Under the pieces are notes generated by a model. It was not told where the DNA came from, made no database searches, and worked only from the letters and a program-made list of their open reading frames with translations. DNA of 64,000 nucleotides from Caulobacter radicis (GTDB lineage Bacteria > Pseudomonadota > Alphaproteobacteria > Caulobacterales > Caulobacteraceae), in NCBI RefSeq assembly GCF_003094615.1, contig NZ_QDKO01000010.1, forward strand, positions 62,001 through 126,000. Direction: 5' to 3'. Position 1 is the stretch's first letter; each line of letters opens with the position of its first letter. Shown here piece by piece: positions 51,858 to 61,893 of the stretch. The position numbers were made by a program, and so were the translations under genes.

Positions 51858-52697
51858 ATGTCGAACCCCACCCCCGGCGTCCGTTCGGGCGATGTCGAGA
51901 TCCCCGCCATCGGCCTGGGCACCTACCAGCTGGAGAACGGCCTCGCCCAGACCATGACCGAGAAGGCGCTGGAGCTCGGCTATCGGCATGTGGACACCGC
52001 CCAGATCTACGGCAACGAGCAGGATGTCGGCGCGGCGCTGGCGGCGACCGGCGTGGCCCGCGGCGAGATCTTCGTGACCACCAAGGTGTGGATCGACAAG
52101 TTCGCGGAAGGCGACCTGCAGCGCTCGGTCGACGAGAGCCTGAAGAAGCTGCGGGTCGATCAGGTCGACCTGCTGCTGCTGCATTGGCCCAAGCCCAAGC
52201 CGGCCCTGGCCGAGACCATCGCCGCCCTCAACGCCGTGAAAGTCGACGGTCGCGCGCGGGCCATCGGCCTTTCGAACTTCCCCTCGGCGCTGATGGAGGA
52301 GGCCGCCGGCCTTTCCGAAGCGCCGCTGGCCACCAATCAGGTCGAGTACCACCCCTATCTGTCGCAGAAGACCCTGCGGGCCACGGCCGACAAGCTGGGC
52401 GCCTCGATCACCGCCTGGTCGCCCCTGGCCCAGGGCAAGGTCGCGGACGATCCGGTGCTGAAGGCGATCGGCGACAAGTACGGCAAGACGCCTGGTCAGG
52501 TCACCCTGCGCTGGCAGGTGCAGCAGGGCGTGATCACCATCCCCCGCACCAAGAACCCGGCCCGCCTGGCCGAGAACTTCGCGATCTTCGACTTCGCCCT
52601 GACGGATGAAGAGATGGCGGCGGTGTACGGCCTGGCCCGTCCGGACGGCCGCATCGGCGACTGGATCGACGCGGCGTTCAGGTGGGATGTCGAGTAA
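51858..52697 (+). CDS. Aldo/keto reductase
   Basis: The 279-aa enzyme has the aldo/keto reductase barrel with catalytic Asp and Tyr in VDTAQIYGNEQDVG, Lys in FVTTKVWIDKF, His in LLLLHWPKPKP, and the NADPH-binding C-terminal TIPRTKNPARLAENFAIF. The motif GLSNFPSALMEEA follows. It resembles the 2,5-diketo-gluconate reductase (DkgB-type) group, but the substrate is not certain. It is downstream of the YjbR gene on the same strand and ends just before a palindromic element. Confidence 0.9.
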   Translation: MSNPTPGVRSGDVEIPAIGLGTYQLENGLAQTMTEKALELGYRHVDTAQIYGNEQDVGAALAATGVARGEIFVTTKVWIDKFAEGDLQRSVDESLKKLRVDQVDLLLLHWPKPKPALAETIAALNAVKVDGRARAIGLSNFPSALMEEAAGLSEAPLATNQVEYHPYLSQKTLRATADKLGASITAWSPLAQGKVADDPVLKAIGDKYGKTPGQVTLRWQVQQGVITIPRTKNPARLAENFAIFDFALTDEEMAAVYGLARPDGRIGDWIDAAFRWDVE

Positions 52698-52701
52698 CAG
52701 A

Positions 52702-52815
52702 TGCTCCCCCTGAAGGGGGAGCTGTCGCGGAGCGACTGAGGGGGAAGTGATCGCGGCGCGTCAGCAACTGCTTCCCCCTCCGGCCCTCCGGGCCACCTCC
52801 CCCTTCAGGGGGAGG
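52702..52815. repeat. Covarying two-arm palindrome (CTCCCCC type), copy 8
   Basis: Left arm: GCTCCCCCT-GA-AGGGGGAGC, stem GTCGC-GGA-GCGAC, TGAGGGGGAAG. Right arm: CTTCCCCCTCC, stem GGCCC-TCC-GGGCC, then CCTCCCCCT-TC-AGGGGGAGG. It separates the convergent reductase and sucB genes and is directly followed by the sucB terminator. Confidence 0.85.
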
Positions 52816-52819
52816 ATCA

Positions 52820-52849
52820 AAGAAAAAGGGGCCGCTTTCGCGGCCCCTT
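52820..52849 (-). terminator. Rho-independent terminator after sucB
   Basis: A perfect 10-base stem AAGGGGCCGC / GCGGCCCCTT with loop TTTC (52826-52849) is followed on the minus strand by TTTTTCTTTG. It is 24 bases after the sucB stop and closes the suc transcript. Confidence 0.88.
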
Positions 52850-52873
52850 CGTCGTTCTGGGATGACCTGAACC

Positions 52874-54091
52874 TTACAGGTCCAGCAGCAGGCGCTGCGG
52901 GTCTTCCAGGGCTTCCTTGACCTTCACGAGGAAGGTCACGGCGCCGGCGCCGTCGACGACGCGGTGGTCGTACGACAGGGCCAAGTACATCATCGGACGG
53001 ATCTCGATCTTGCCGTTGATGACCATGGCGCGTTCCTTGATCGCGTGCATGCCCAGGATGCCCGACTGCGGCGCGTTCAGGATCGGGGTCGACATCAGCG
53101 AACCGTAGATGCCGCCGTTGGTGATCGTGAAGGTGCCGCCCTGCATGTCCTCGATGGCCAGGCCGCCGGTGCGGGCCTTCTTGCCGAGGTCGCCGATGGT
53201 CTTTTCGATCTCGGCCAGGTTCAGCGCGTCGGCGTCACGGACGACCGGAACCACCAGGCCCTTGTCGGTGCCGACGGCGACGCCGATGTCGTAGTGGTTC
53301 TTGTAGATGACGTCCTGGCCGTCGATCTCGGCGTTGACGTCCGGGATCGCCTTCAGCGCGGCCACGACGGCCTTGGTGAAGAACGACATGAAGCCCAGCT
53401 TCACGCCGTGACGCTTTTCGAACACGTCCTTGTACTGGGCGCGCAGGGCCATGACCGCGCTCATGTCGACCTCGTTGAAGGTCGTCAGCATGGCGGCCGT
53501 GTTCTGGGCTTCCTTCAGGCGACGGGCGATCGTCTGACGCAGGCGCGTCATCTTCACGCGCTCTTCGCGTTCGTGCAGGGCGCGCGGCGCGGCCGGAGCG
53601 GCGGCCGGAGCCGGAGCGCTGGCGCGGGCTTCCAGGGCGGCGAGAGCGTCGCCCTTGGTCACGCGGCCGTCCTTGCCGGTGCCGACGACCTTCGACAGGT
53701 CGAGGTTGTTCTCGGCGGCGACGCGGGCCGGGGCCGGGCTGACCGGAGCGGCGGCCGGGGCGGCAGGGGCCGCGGCGGCGGGAGCCGGAGCCGGGGCGGG
53801 AGCCGGAGCAGCGGCCGGAGCCGGAGCGGCGGCGGCCGGAGCGGCCGAGGCGGTCGCGCCTTCGGTCACCACGCCCAGGACAGTGCCCGGAACCACGGTG
53901 GCGCCTTCCTCGGCGCTGATCGCGGCCAGGACGCCGTCGGCCGGCGAGACGACTTCGAGGCTGACCTTGTCGGTTTCCAGCTCGACGAGCAGCTCGTCCT
54001 TCTTCACGGCCTCCCCGGCCTTCTTGGTCCAGCGGGCGACCGTCGCTTCGGTGACGGATTCGCCCAGGGCGGGGGTCATGATGTCGGCCAT
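52874..54091 (-). CDS. sucB: 2-oxoglutarate dehydrogenase E2 (dihydrolipoyl succinyltransferase)
   Basis: The 405-aa protein has one lipoyl domain (1-77, lipoyl Lys in [14 protein letters not shown]), a long Ala/Pro-rich flexible linker (about 80-118), an E3-binding domain ([20 protein letters not shown]) and the catalytic acyltransferase domain ending with [17 protein letters not shown]. It transfers succinyl groups from E1 to CoA in the TCA cycle. It lies 108 bases downstream of sucA on the same strand and is the last gene before a strong terminator. Confidence 0.95.
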   Translation of the reverse strand: MADIMTPALGESVTEATVARWTKKAGEAVKKDELLVELETDKVSLEVVSPADGVLAAISAEEGATVVPGTVLGVVTEGATASAAPAAAAPAPAAAPAPAPAPAPAAAAPAAPAAAPVSPAPARVAAENNLDLSKVVGTGKDGRVTKGDALAALEARASAPAPAAAPAAPRALHEREERVKMTRLRQTIARRLKEAQNTAAMLTTFNEVDMSAVMALRAQYKDVFEKRHGVKLGFMSFFTKAVVAALKAIPDVNAEIDGQDVIYKNHYDIGVAVGTDKGLVVPVVRDADALNLAEIEKTIGDLGKKARTGGLAIEDMQGGTFTITNGGIYGSLMSTPILNAPQSGILGMHAIKERAMVINGKIEIRPMMYLALSYDHRVVDGAGAVTFLVKVKEALEDPQRLLLDL

Positions 54092-54199
54092 GTCAGGTTC
54101 CGATGTCTCTTTGATCTGGCGGTCGGGGGTCTAAACGAACTTAGGCCGCCGCGCCTATCGAACAAGTCCGAGGGCGCGGCGGCTTGAAGGTTGGTGCTC

Positions 54200-57163
54200 T
54201 TAGGCGAAGGCTTCGGTGAGGAAGGCTTCGAGCTCCTTGAGGTGGCGGCTCATCAGGCCGGCGGCGGTCGAGGCGCTCGCCGGGCGGCCCACATAGCGGG
54301 CGCGCTTGGCCTTGATGTCCATCTTGTCGAGGGTCAGCTCGATCCACGGATCGACGAAGGTCCAGCCGCCCATGTTCTTCGGCTCTTCCTGGACCCACAG
54401 CAGCTCGGCGTTCTTGAAGCGGTTCAGGACGCCCATGACCGACTTCATCGGCCACGGATAGAACTGCTCCAGGCGCAGGATGTAGACGTCGTCGCGGCCG
54501 GTCTTGGCGCGCTGGTCGATCAGGTCGAAGTAGACCTTGCCCGAGCACATGATGACGCGCTTGATCTGATCGTCGCTCTTCAGCGTGATCCCGCCGACGT
54601 CGCAGCCGGCTTCGGCGCCGTCCACCATCACGCGGTGGAAGGCGGTGCCTTCGGCCAGGTCCGACAAGTTCGAGACGGCGCGCTTGTGGCGCAGCAGGCT
54701 CTTGGGCGACATCACGATCAGCGGCTTGCGGTACTCACGGTGCATCTGGCGACGCAGGGCGTGGAAGTAGTTGGCCGGCGTGGTGCAGTTGACGACCTGC
54801 ATGTTGTCTTCCGCGCACGACTGCAGGAAGCGCTCGAGGCGGGCCGAGCTGTGCTCGGGGCCCTGGCCTTCGTAGCCGTGCGGCAGCAGCATCACCAGAC
54901 CGCTCATGCGCAGCCACTTGCGCTCGCCCGAGCTGATGAACTGGTCGATCACCACCTGGGCGCCGTTCACGAAGTCGCCGAACTGGCCTTCCCACAGGGT
55001 CAGGGTGTTCGGGTCGGCCAGCGAGAAGCCGTACTCGAAGCCCAGCACCGCCTCTTCCGACAGGGCCGAGTCGATGACTTCGTAGTTGGCCTGGCCGGGG
55101 CGGATGTTGTTCAGCGGCGTGTAGTGCTCTTCGGTCTTCTGGTCGATGACGTCGGAGTGGCGCTGGGTGAAGGTGCCGCGGACCGAGTCCTGGCCCGACA
55201 GGCGGACCGGGAAGCCTTCGTCGAGCAGGGTGGCGAAGGCCATGTGCTCGGCGGCGCCCCAGTCGAGGCCTTCGCCCTTGGTGAAGGCGTCACGACGGTT
55301 CTCGATGGCGCGGCGCACGGTCTTGTGGGCGTCGATGCGCTCGGGGATGGCCGTGATCTTGGCGGCCAGTTCCTGCAGCTTGGCGAGCGGAACGTCGGTC
55401 TTGCCGCGGCGCTCTTCGTCGCCCGGCTGGGCCAGGCCCTTCCACTTGCCGTCGAGCCAGTCGGCCTTGTTGGCCTTGTAGCTCTTGCCGGACTCGAATT
55501 CCTTGTCGAGGAAGGTCTCGAACTCGCCGACCCAGCCGTCGGACTCGGCCTGGGTGACCAGGCCTTCGGCGATCAGGCGGTTGGCGTACAGTTCGCGCGT
55601 CGAGGGGTGGCCCTTGATCTTCGCGTACATCAGCGGCGACGTCATGGTCGGATCGTCGCCTTCGTTGTGGCCGAAGCGACGGTAGCAGACCATGTCGATG
55701 ACCACGTCCTTGCCGAACATCTGGCGATATTCGGTGGCGATCTTGGCCGCGAACACCACGGCTTCGGGATCGTCGCCGTTCACGTGGAAGATCGGGGCCT
55801 CGACCATCAGCGCCATGTCGCTCGGATACGGCGAGCTGCGCGAGTAGCGCGGGCTGGTGGTGAAGCCGATCTGGTTGTTGACGATGAAGTGGATGGTGCC
55901 GCCCGTGCGGTAGCCCTTCAGGCCCGACAGGGTGAAGCACTCGGCCACGACGCCCTGGCCGGCGAAGGCCGCGTCGCCGTGCAGCAGCAGCGGCAGCACG
56001 TGGCCGCGGCCGGCGTCCGGGGTCTCGCGCAGCAGGAAGGCCTGCTTGGCGCGGGCCTTGCCGATGACGACCGGGTTGACGATTTCCAGGTGCGACGGGT
56101 TGGCGGTGAGCGACAGGTGGACCTTGTTGTCGTCGAACTCACGGTCCGACGAGGCGCCCATGTGATACTTCACGTCGCCCGAACCCTCGACGTCCGAGGG
56201 GACCGACGAGCCGCCTTGGAACTCGTGGAAGATCACGTGGTAGGGCTTGCCCATCACGGCGGCCAGCACGTTCAGGCGGCCGCGGTGCGGCATGCCCAGG
56301 ACGATGTCCTTCACGCCCAGCGAACCGCCGCGCTTGATGATCTGTTCCATGGCCGGGACCATGGCTTCGCCGCCGTCGAGGCCGAAGCGCTTGGTGCCGG
56401 GGAAACGCTTGTGCAGGAAGCGTTCGAAGCCTTCGGCCTCGACCAGCTTCTTCAGGATGGCGACCTTGCCTTCCTTGGTGAAGGTGATTTCCTTGTCGCG
56501 GCCCTCGATGCGCTCCTGCAGCCAGGCCTTCTCGGCCGGATCGGAGATGTGCATGTATTGGACGCCGACGTTGCCGCAGTAGGTGCGGCGCAGGATCGAC
56601 AGGATCTCGCGGATCGTGGCGGTCTCCAGACCCAGCACGAAGTCGAGGAAGATCGGACGGTCGTAGTCGGCCTCGGCGAAGCCGTAGGTCGCCGGATCCA
56701 GTTCGCTGGCGTCCTTGGCGGGGTCCAGGCCCAGGGGGTCGAGGTTGGCGGCGAGGTGGCCGCGCATCCGGTAGGCCCGGATCATCATGATGGCGCGCAG
56801 GCTGTCCAGCGTGGCGGCGCGGACGGCTTCGGCGGAGGCGCCGGGGGCCTTGCCCTCGACCGCCTTGGCGATCTTGGCTTCGACGGCGGGGGCGACGCTG
56901 GCCCACTGGCCGTCAAGCGCGGAGAGCCAGTCGGGGCGGGCGGCGGGAACGCTCTTGGGCGTCCAGGCCGGGTCCTTGGCGGCGCGCTTGACCTGATCGG
57001 CCTGCTCGGCCAGCGAGGAGAAGAAGGCGTTCCAAGAGGGCTCGACCGACCCGGGGTTCTCCGCCCACTGGGCGTAGAGGTCCTCAACGAATGCGGCGTT
57101 CGCGCCGTAGAGGAAGGAGGTCTCGGTCAAGACCTGATTGATGATGCCTGCGTCGTCCGCCAT
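54200..57163 (-). CDS. sucA: 2-oxoglutarate dehydrogenase E1
   Basis: The 987-aa thiamine-diphosphate enzyme decarboxylates 2-oxoglutarate and hands the succinyl group to SucB. The N-terminus FLYGANAAFVEDLYAQWAEN is the E2-binding region; GMPHRGRLNVLAAVMGKPYH, LLLHGDAAFAGQGVVAECF (TPP-site GDAAFAGQG) and LLPHGYEGQGPEHSSARLER are E1o signatures. I start at the ATG at 57163 because the extra 20 upstream residues are not like the family. It is separated from sucD by a 275-base gap with two long hairpins, so it may have its own promoter or mRNA control. Confidence 0.95.
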   Translation of the reverse strand: MADDAGIINQVLTETSFLYGANAAFVEDLYAQWAENPGSVEPSWNAFFSSLAEQADQVKRAAKDPAWTPKSVPAARPDWLSALDGQWASVAPAVEAKIAKAVEGKAPGASAEAVRAATLDSLRAIMMIRAYRMRGHLAANLDPLGLDPAKDASELDPATYGFAEADYDRPIFLDFVLGLETATIREILSILRRTYCGNVGVQYMHISDPAEKAWLQERIEGRDKEITFTKEGKVAILKKLVEAEGFERFLHKRFPGTKRFGLDGGEAMVPAMEQIIKRGGSLGVKDIVLGMPHRGRLNVLAAVMGKPYHVIFHEFQGGSSVPSDVEGSGDVKYHMGASSDREFDDNKVHLSLTANPSHLEIVNPVVIGKARAKQAFLLRETPDAGRGHVLPLLLHGDAAFAGQGVVAECFTLSGLKGYRTGGTIHFIVNNQIGFTTSPRYSRSSPYPSDMALMVEAPIFHVNGDDPEAVVFAAKIATEYRQMFGKDVVIDMVCYRRFGHNEGDDPTMTSPLMYAKIKGHPSTRELYANRLIAEGLVTQAESDGWVGEFETFLDKEFESGKSYKANKADWLDGKWKGLAQPGDEERRGKTDVPLAKLQELAAKITAIPERIDAHKTVRRAIENRRDAFTKGEGLDWGAAEHMAFATLLDEGFPVRLSGQDSVRGTFTQRHSDVIDQKTEEHYTPLNNIRPGQANYEVIDSALSEEAVLGFEYGFSLADPNTLTLWEGQFGDFVNGAQVVIDQFISSGERKWLRMSGLVMLLPHGYEGQGPEHSSARLERFLQSCAEDNMQVVNCTTPANYFHALRRQMHREYRKPLIVMSPKSLLRHKRAVSNLSDLAEGTAFHRVMVDGAEAGCDVGGITLKSDDQIKRVIMCSGKVYFDLIDQRAKTGRDDVYILRLEQFYPWPMKSVMGVLNRFKNAELLWVQEEPKNMGGWTFVDPWIELTLDKMDIKAKRARYVGRPASASTAAGLMSRHLKELEAFLTEAFA

Positions 57164-57283
57164 CGTCTTCGCCTCGATGCTCGCCCGCCGAGGCCATCCG
57201 GCGGGATCACGAGCTCGTTTCAAACATGAAGCGCGACGACCGGTTGGCCGCTATCCATTTTCGGCCGCTGCGCTTCGGATCCG

Positions 57284-57317
57284 TTTACGGGACCGGTTTA
57301 GACACCGGTCCCGTAAA
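57284..57317. repeat. Perfect 14-bp hairpin between sucD and sucA
   Basis: TTTACGGGACCGGT and ACCGGTCCCGTAAA are perfect inverted repeats of 14 bases with a 6-base loop. No T-run follows on the minus strand, which makes a simple terminator unlikely. It lies 121 bases upstream of the sucA start on the transcribed side. Confidence 0.75.
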
Positions 57318-57353
57318 TATAGTCTCTCAATCACCCGTCGCCCGCGCCGTGCG

Positions 57354-57414
57354 GCGGGGCCCAGGTGATTTTTTCGGATCGTCGACTGGCGGTCGCAAAA
57401 AACCTGGGCCCCGC
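57354..57414. repeat. Long-armed stem just after sucD
   Basis: GCGGGGCCCAGGT and ACCTGGGCCCCGC are perfect 13-base inverted repeats flanking a 35-base loop. Inside the loop, a T-run and an A-run (TTTTTT and AAAAAA) can extend the stem. It begins 25 bases after the sucD stop. It may end most transcripts after sucD or stabilise the sucCD message. Confidence 0.7.
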
Positions 57415-57438
57415 GCAGGGCGGGGTTTCGGTAGTCTT

Positions 57439-58323
57439 TTAGCCCTTGAGGACTTCGAGCAGGGTCTCGCCCAGCTTCGCCGGCGACGGCGAGACGCGGA
57501 TGCCCGCTTCTTCCATCGCAGCGATCTTGTCCTCGGCGCCGCCCTTGCCGCCCGAGATGATGGCGCCGGCGTGACCCATGTGACGGCCCGGAGGGGCCGT
57601 GCGACCGGCGATGAAGCCGACCATGGGCTTCTTGCGGCCGCGCTTGGCTTCGTCCTTCAGGAACTGGGCCGCTTCTTCTTCGGCCGAGCCGCCGATCTCA
57701 CCGATCATGACGATCGACTTGGTGGCTTCGTCGGCCAGGAACAGTTCCAGCACGTCGATGAACTCGGTGCCCTTGACCGGGTCGCCGCCGATGCCGACGG
57801 CCGTGGTCTGGCCCAGGCCCGCGTTGGTGGTCTGGAACACGGCTTCGTAGGTCAGGGTGCCCGAACGCGACACGACGCCGACCGAGCCTTCCGAGAAGAT
57901 CGAACCCGGCATGATGCCGATCTTGCACTGGTTCGGGGTCAGGACGCCCGGGCAGTTCGGGCCGATCAGGCGCGACTTGGAGCCTTGCAGGGCCTTCTTC
58001 ACGCGCACCATGTCCAGCACCGGGATGCCTTCGGTGATGCAGACGATCAGCGGGATTTCCGCGTCGATGGCTTCCAGGATCGAGTCGGCCGCAAAGGGCG
58101 GCGGAACGTAGATCACCGAGGCGTCGGCGCCGGTAGCTTCCTTGGCTTCGCCGACGGTGTCGAACACCGGCAGGCCGATGTGCGTCTGGCCGCCCTTACC
58201 CGGGGTGACGCCGCCGACCATCTTGGTGCCGTAGGCGATGGCCTGTTCCGAGTGGAACGTGCCCTGGGCGCCGGTGAAGCCCTGGGTGATGACCTTGGTT
58301 TCAGAACCGATGAGGATCGACAT
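57439..58323 (-). CDS. sucD: Succinyl-CoA synthetase alpha subunit
   Basis: The 294-aa subunit binds CoA and carries the phospho-His. It has [20 protein letters not shown] (CoA-binding Rossmann motif), [17 protein letters not shown] and the active-site [17 protein letters not shown] with the phosphorylated His. With SucC it makes ATP or GTP from succinyl-CoA. It is 2 bases downstream of sucC on the same strand. Confidence 0.96.
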   Translation of the reverse strand: MSILIGSETKVITQGFTGAQGTFHSEQAIAYGTKMVGGVTPGKGGQTHIGLPVFDTVGEAKEATGADASVIYVPPPFAADSILEAIDAEIPLIVCITEGIPVLDMVRVKKALQGSKSRLIGPNCPGVLTPNQCKIGIMPGSIFSEGSVGVVSRSGTLTYEAVFQTTNAGLGQTTAVGIGGDPVKGTEFIDVLELFLADEATKSIVMIGEIGGSAEEEAAQFLKDEAKRGRKKPMVGFIAGRTAPPGRHMGHAGAIISGGKGGAEDKIAAMEEAGIRVSPSPAKLGETLLEVLKG

Positions 58324-58325
58324 GA

Positions 58326-59525
<1,200 letters not shown>

Positions 59526-59566
59526 GAGGGGACCGGTCTTCCGCGACGGTTCTTGAATGTGGCGGC

Positions 59567-59595
59567 GTTATAGGAGCGTGATTTCGCAGGCGCAA
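59567..59595 (-). promoter_or_regulatory. Candidate promoter of sucC
   Basis: On the minus strand TTGCGC (59595-59590) is followed after 17 bases by TATAAC (59572-59567), about 42 bases upstream of the sucC ATG. This fits a housekeeping sigma factor promoter of moderate strength. Confidence 0.45.
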
Positions 59596-60070
59596 CCGCA
59601 CTTGGACGATAAGGCGCCCCCATATTTTCGATCCGTTGTCCGAACGGACAACGGCGCCGCCTTCCTGGGCCGAACGATCGAAAAGCCTGATCTTTTGGCA
59701 AATCGTCCACAGCCCCTGGCTGGCAAGGCGTTGAGGACCGGAGGAAGGGCGAAATAACGATGTTACCGCTCACTTCAATCGCGAAATGAGGCGACTTGTG
59801 CGCTGCGATTGTGCAGTGCTCGCCGTGGGAGCGCATTTGCCGCACTTCGTGACGAAGTATTGCTGCGGTCGTCGACCGCCGTGCGGCGAGCGCCGGAAAA
59901 ACAACGACTTAGATACGATACATTTTGTGCAAAATCGGAAAACCGGGGCAGGATATACTCGGCGCGACCTTCCGTCTTGAAAGTATCAATCATTTATTGA
60001 CCGTCCCGAAGCTTCTCCTTGCTGGACACTTTCTGGGTAAAACCCCCGGATCGGCATTGGAAGGGCTTCC
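59596..60070. other. Gene-free divergent region between sucC and the chemoreceptor gene
   Basis: This is the longest gap in the window and is noticeably less GC-rich from about 59750 to 60000. I find no convincing gene, terminator or RNA gene in it; the short open frames lack ribosome sites and family features. A 14-base palindrome ATTTTG-TG-CAAAAT (59922-59935) could be a regulator site for the chemoreceptor gene. Confidence 0.5.
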
Positions 60071-61750
60071 ATGTTCAACCGCTCGCAAGTTCAGGCCGTC
60101 GAGACCCTCTCGGCCCTCGACCGGTCGCTGGCGACCATCGAGTTCGATCCGAAGGGCCGGATCCTGACCGCGAACGCGAACTTCTGCTCGGCCATGGGCT
60201 ACGACCTGGCCGAGATCGTCGGCCAGCACCACAGCCTGTTCGTCGAGCCCGACTATGCCGCCAGCAGCGACTACGCGGCCTTCTGGGCCAAGCTCGGCCG
60301 GGGCGAGTTCGACGCCCGCGAGTACCTGCGGGTGGGCAAGGGCGGCCGCGAGGTGTGGATCCAGGCCTCGTACAATCCGATCCGCAACGCGCGCGGCGCG
60401 GTGACCCGGATCGTCAAGATCGCCACCGACATCACCGAGCAGAAGCGCCGCGCCGCCGAGCAGCACGGCAAGATGGAGGCCATCGGCCGGGCCCAGGCGG
60501 TGATCGAGTTCACCCCGGCCGGCGAGATCCTGACCGCCAACCAGAACTTCCTCGACGCCCTGGGCTATTCGCTGGGCGAGATCCAGGGCCGTCATCACCG
60601 GATGTTCGTCGAGCCGGCCGAGGCTGATGCGCCCGGCTACGCCGCCTTCTGGGCCAGGCTGAACGCCGGCGAGTTCGTCGCCGCCGAGTTCAAGCGCCTG
60701 GGCAAGGGCGGGCGCGCGGTGTGGATCCAGGCCTCGTACAACCCGATCTTCGACCACCGGCGCCGCATCGCCAAGGTCGTGAAGTTCGCCACCGTGGTCA
60801 CCGGCCGGGTCGAGGCCGTCAACGCCATCGCCACGGGGCTGGACCAGCTGGCCCGCAACAACCTGACCTACCGCATCGAACGGCCGGTCGACCCGCAGTT
60901 CGCCAAGGTGCGCGAGGACTTCAACAGCGCCATGTCGTCGCTGGACGGCGCCATGGGCGTGGTGGCCTCGGCCACCCAGAGCGTCGGGGCCGGGGCGCAG
61001 GAGATCTCGATCGCCGCCGACGACCTGTCGCGCCGCACCGAGATCCAGGCCTCGAACCTGGAGGAGGCGGCCGCCGCCCTCGACCAGATCACGGCCACCG
61101 TCAACCGCAGCGCCGAGGGCGCGCGCGAGGTCTCGCAGGTGGCCTCGGCCGCCCGCATCGACGCCACCCGCTCGGGCGAGATCGTCGGCGAGGCCGTCGC
61201 GGCCATGGGCGAGATCGAGGAAAGCTCGGGCAAGATCACCAGCATCATCGGCGTGATCGACGAGATCGCCTTCCAGACCAATCTGCTGGCCCTGAACGCG
61301 GGCGTGGAAGCGGCCCGGGCCGGCGACGCCGGCAAGGGCTTCGCGGTCGTGGCGTCGGAAGTGCGAGCCCTGGCCCAGCGCTCGGCCGAAGCCGCCAAGG
61401 AGATCAAGGCCCTGATCGCCAGGAGCACCTCGCAGGTCGGCCGCGGCGTGCGGCTGGTCGGCGAGACCGGCGAGGCCCTGGCCACCATCGTCGACAAGGT
61501 CGGCAAGATCGACGGCCTGATCCTGGAGATCGCCCAGTCCTCGCGCGAGCAGGCCACGGGCCTGTCGGAGGTCAACACCGCCGTCAACCGCATGGACGAG
61601 GTCACCCAGCGCAACTCGGCCATGGTCGAGGAAGCCACCGTCGCCTCGGCCAGCCTGAAGCTGGAAGCCGGCGAACTGGCGCAGATGGTGTCGAGGTTCG
61701 AGGTCAGCGCCGGCAGGACGGGGACGCAAGCTGTGAGGCGGCGGGCTTAG
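60071..61750 (+). CDS. Soluble methyl-accepting chemotaxis protein with two PAS domains
   Basis: The 559-aa chemoreceptor has no membrane segment. Two PAS domains (about 12-130 and 134-252) are near repeats of each other (ILTANANFCSAMGYDLAEIV and ILTANQNFLDALGYSLGEIQ), each ending in ASYNPI and a beta-strand that leads to the next module. The signalling domain has the hairpin tip IAFQTNLLALNAGVEAARAG followed by DAGKGFAVVASEVRALAQRS. The layout is that of BdlA or Aer-like receptors that sense redox or small ligands through PAS. No CheR-binding pentapeptide is at the C-terminus. The start ATG at 60071 is 12 bases after a GGAAGGG site. Confidence 0.92.
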   Translation: MFNRSQVQAVETLSALDRSLATIEFDPKGRILTANANFCSAMGYDLAEIVGQHHSLFVEPDYAASSDYAAFWAKLGRGEFDAREYLRVGKGGREVWIQASYNPIRNARGAVTRIVKIATDITEQKRRAAEQHGKMEAIGRAQAVIEFTPAGEILTANQNFLDALGYSLGEIQGRHHRMFVEPAEADAPGYAAFWARLNAGEFVAAEFKRLGKGGRAVWIQASYNPIFDHRRRIAKVVKFATVVTGRVEAVNAIATGLDQLARNNLTYRIERPVDPQFAKVREDFNSAMSSLDGAMGVVASATQSVGAGAQEISIAADDLSRRTEIQASNLEEAAAALDQITATVNRSAEGAREVSQVASAARIDATRSGEIVGEAVAAMGEIEESSGKITSIIGVIDEIAFQTNLLALNAGVEAARAGDAGKGFAVVASEVRALAQRSAEAAKEIKALIARSTSQVGRGVRLVGETGEALATIVDKVGKIDGLILEIAQSSREQATGLSEVNTAVNRMDEVTQRNSAMVEEATVASASLKLEAGELAQMVSRFEVSAGRTGTQAVRRRA

Positions 61751-61760
61751 TCATAAGGAA

Positions 61761-61885
61761 CCTCCCCCTGTGGGGGAGGCGATCGCGTAGCGATCGGAGG
61801 GGGGAGTAGTTGCTGCCCTTCCGGCGCCGCAGAAGCTGAAAACGTCCCCCCACCGGCCTTCGGCCGCCTCCCCCACAGGGGGAGG
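61761..61885. repeat. Covarying two-arm palindrome (CTCCCCC type), copy 9
   Basis: Left arm: CCTCCCCCT-GT-GGGGGAGG, stem CGATCGC-GTA-GCGATCG, then GAGGGGGGA. Right arm: TCCCCCCACC, stem GGCC-TTC-GGCC, then CCTCCCCC-TGT-type hairpin ending GGGGGAGG. It fills the convergent gap between the chemoreceptor and the glycosyltransferase genes. Confidence 0.85.
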
Positions 61886-61893
61886 TTCTTTCT

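Noticed and set aside
54191..57229. A 1012-codon plus-strand frame opposite sucA
   Set aside because: sucA on the minus strand is unmistakable; the antisense frame exists only because of GC-biased third positions.
59786..60000. Small open frames in the gap upstream of the chemoreceptor gene
   Set aside because: Two overlapping frames of about 63 codons with no ribosome site and no family feature; composition is that of non-coding DNA.
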